DNA of 64,000 nt from Cinclus cinclus (Eukaryota; Chordata; Aves; Passeriformes; Cinclidae): positions 136,195,392-136,259,391 of the forward strand of contig NC_085046.1 in assembly GCF_963662255.1 (NCBI RefSeq), in the 5' to 3' direction. The notes under the pieces were generated by a model. It made no database searches and was not told the origin of the DNA. It was given only the letters and a program-made list of their open reading frames with translations. Both the position numbers and the translations under genes were made by a program. Shown in pieces: positions 61,701 through 64,000 of this stretch. Positions within the stretch are counted from its first letter, which is position 1; every line of letters begins with the position of its first letter.

Positions 61701-64000
61701 TTTATTTGCATGAGAATCTCAATATGTTTTTGTATTTCATTTAGTAAGTGTAGGACATGTTGTCTAGATCCTTTTTATACTTTGTGATTCTGTTCACAGA
61801 ACAACCTCACAAAAATTCTTCACTTGCACTCAAAATCCCCAATAGTTCAGCGGGAATTTTAAAACAGTCAACTCCAATCCTATCCATCTAATAAAACATA
61901 TAGTTTAACAACATTGAGGTATATTTCAAAATTATATTCAGCCTGGAGAAAATCTGAAGATTTTGCTTTCTGTCTTTCTTTATACTTTATCAACACCGCA
62001 AAAAAAAAAAAATAAAAAATCTGTATTTATTCTTATTAACAATGCTTTGTCAAAAACCATTTATCAATAATTATGGATAACACCTTGCTAGATGGTCCCG
62101 TTCAGCAAAACAATTAAGAAAACTCTTGACATGAGGCATTTTAGTCTGCTTTGCGTCTAGGTTTGATTAATATTTTCCTTGTGTAAATCTGTAGTCCTAA
62201 ATGTTCATAAGGTTAATGACCCCACACAGACTAATAAACACCAATAATAATTGAAATAATCTATTTAAAGTTGTTCATGCCTCTATGAAATTCTGAAATT
62301 ATTTTTTTTTCATGTGAGCAGGAATAAATCAAAGTAACTTGTTTCTTGCAATTCACAAACAATTAAAGATTCTGGTTTTATAAGGAGACGAGATATAGAC
62401 TTTATATTAATTTAAAATCCATACATATTGACAGCTCTAATATTATACTAAACCCATGTTTTGGAAAAAATACCAGGTAATTCCAGCCTGCTTAACTGAT
62501 TTCCTTCTAAGTGTTAAGCCCTGTACTAAATACATCTCAGTTTTTGAAATGACACAGCTTCCAGTTTGTGCTGTCTATGAAATGCATTTCTTTAATGACC
62601 ATTTAAATACAAATATTCTCTTCCAGTTACCTTAATATATTATGAACCATATCAGAAAAAAATGTATTACTTATTGATTGCGTATATTTATCCTTATGTT
62701 TTATAATTAATTTAATTTAAGATATCAAATACTAAAATTCCCATAAAATTTCCCTTTTTTACAAGGAAAAATTGTAAAGGTTGCTATATTTGTATCAGTG
62801 TATGATGGACAATATTTTAATATCGTGGTAACACTATGTTTTTATATTTACTACTTTATTTTGTTTCATCACATATTTGTTGTAATTAACTACTCAATTT
62901 TTATTTAAATATTTTCTTCTAGCTTCTGCATGAATTATTTACTTAAATAAGCCTTCATTGTTATAAATTGTATGTTGCATTTTTGGACAGTTTGTTTAAG
63001 TACTATTTCTCCAATCTTCATATTACTGTTAAAATGAAGGGAAAACTTCATTTTTATGGGTATTTATTGCCTACTTAAGCTAGTAACTTCTCTTTGGCTT
63101 GCATTACCTGATACAGGGGAAGATGACATTGAGGTAATGTCGAGAAAAATACTGAAATATTCCATCTGGCTGAGTTAAAAGTTTTCTGAAATGCCTAAAG
63201 ATTAAGGCAGAAGCACTAGCTACAGTTACCCTTCTCATTAGTCTTTGGATGTAAAAAAAAAAAAAAAATTGTCTTAACAACAGGTAAATATAATCATATC
63301 CCTGAGAGTTTTATACTTCAATGACTGACCCAGAATCAGGAAGATTATTACAGTTAATGAGCTCAAGAGAGATGAAAGAACTCTTATTTACACTGAGCTG
63401 TTACTGGGTTCACAAATTATGACATTCCTGGTCACTTTTCTCTTTAATTTTCTCGAACTTAATGTTCCTTGGGATTCTATATGGCAAAACATTTATATAA
63501 AAAGTTAAGACAAAGGTGTATCATTAATTCATAAGCATCAGACCTAACTGATAACAGTATGACATAGCAACATTGGCTTTGAACTATGATAACTATTGCC
63601 ACCTTGCCCTAGGGAAAAAAAATAAAAAAACAGAGAAGAAAATATACTGCAGCTATACACAATGATATCTCTAAAGTTCACAGCCCTTCAAACAGCTGTA
63701 AATGACTCATTAGAAAAAAAATCTCCAAGAGAAAGGAAATAATTCCTACCTGCAAAACAAAAAAGCACTTCCAAATCAGATGTGCTTTCCTTTTCTGCCA
63801 CCATTATTTTTCCTCCTTTATTATACACCACAAAATTCATGATATTGTTCTACTATTGAAGCTAAAATACATTTAGAGCAAGACAGCAGAATTGCCTGTG
63901 TTGTAGCCCTACACAGTCTGGCTGTGTAGAGGCTTGGTTAGCAAGTAGAATATTTACATTTTGGAAGACCTCTGCTCAAAAAAATGCTCAGTGGGAATCT

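Larger units (their letters stand above)
54885..64000. other. Unassigned intron sequence
   Basis: About 9 kb of AT-rich intron. Only the GATA microsatellite, a hairpin at 56792 and short AT or A tracts (for example 57849-57866 and 63253-63268) stand out. No exon 1 of CSMD3 is found. Confidence 0.55.

Overview
The window looks like avian nuclear DNA, most likely from a songbird. It is AT-rich and intron-dominated. It carries 5'-truncated CR1 LINE fragments with the typical avian 3' terminus and LTRs of avian ERVL-like families. Two coding exons match the first CUB domain of CSMD3 (CUB and Sushi multiple domains 3). The bird and songbird assignment rests on recognised repeat families, not on a database search.

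Only one gene is supported. CSMD3 runs on the minus strand, so transcription goes from high to low coordinates. The exon at 45209-45431 (223 nt) encodes the first two thirds of CUB domain 1, and the exon at 11507-11619 (113 nt) encodes the rest. Their splice sites are canonical, the phases agree (AG|G rebuilds an Arg codon), and together they form one phase 1-1 module of 336 nt. The intron between them is 33.6 kb. The window also holds at least 18.6 kb of the preceding intron (45432-64000) and at least 11.5 kb of the following intron (1-11506). Exon 1 and the promoter are not in the window.

The rest is intronic and repeat-rich. Region 1-11.5 kb holds a GC-rich block with internal degenerate repeats (about 4.0-4.9 kb) and two long purine/pyrimidine pentamer arrays (5.9-6.4 kb and 8.2-8.6 kb). 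Region 18.9-23.2 kb is a retroelement cluster: one ERVL-type LTR, two divergent CR1 fragments, a clean 710-bp solo LTR with a perfect 5-bp target duplication, and an LTR remnant. Region 33.4-33.7 kb is an unidentified GC-rich insert.

Region 35.66-40.67 kb is the standout: about 1,000 copies of a GTGCT/GAGCT-type pentamer in one 5-kb array. It has only one register break and shows long-range higher-order duplication. Regions 43.6-44.6, 46.0-46.6 and 51.2-51.6 kb hold a CR1, an ERVL-type LTR and another CR1. An uninterrupted array of about 58 GGGAA units lies at 54.6-54.9 kb, with a G-quadruplex consensus along its whole length. A GATA/GACA microsatellite lies at 58.7 kb. No tRNA, rRNA, CRISPR array, operon or prokaryotic feature is present. 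The very long open frame across the 5-kb array is an artefact of a stop-free pentamer.
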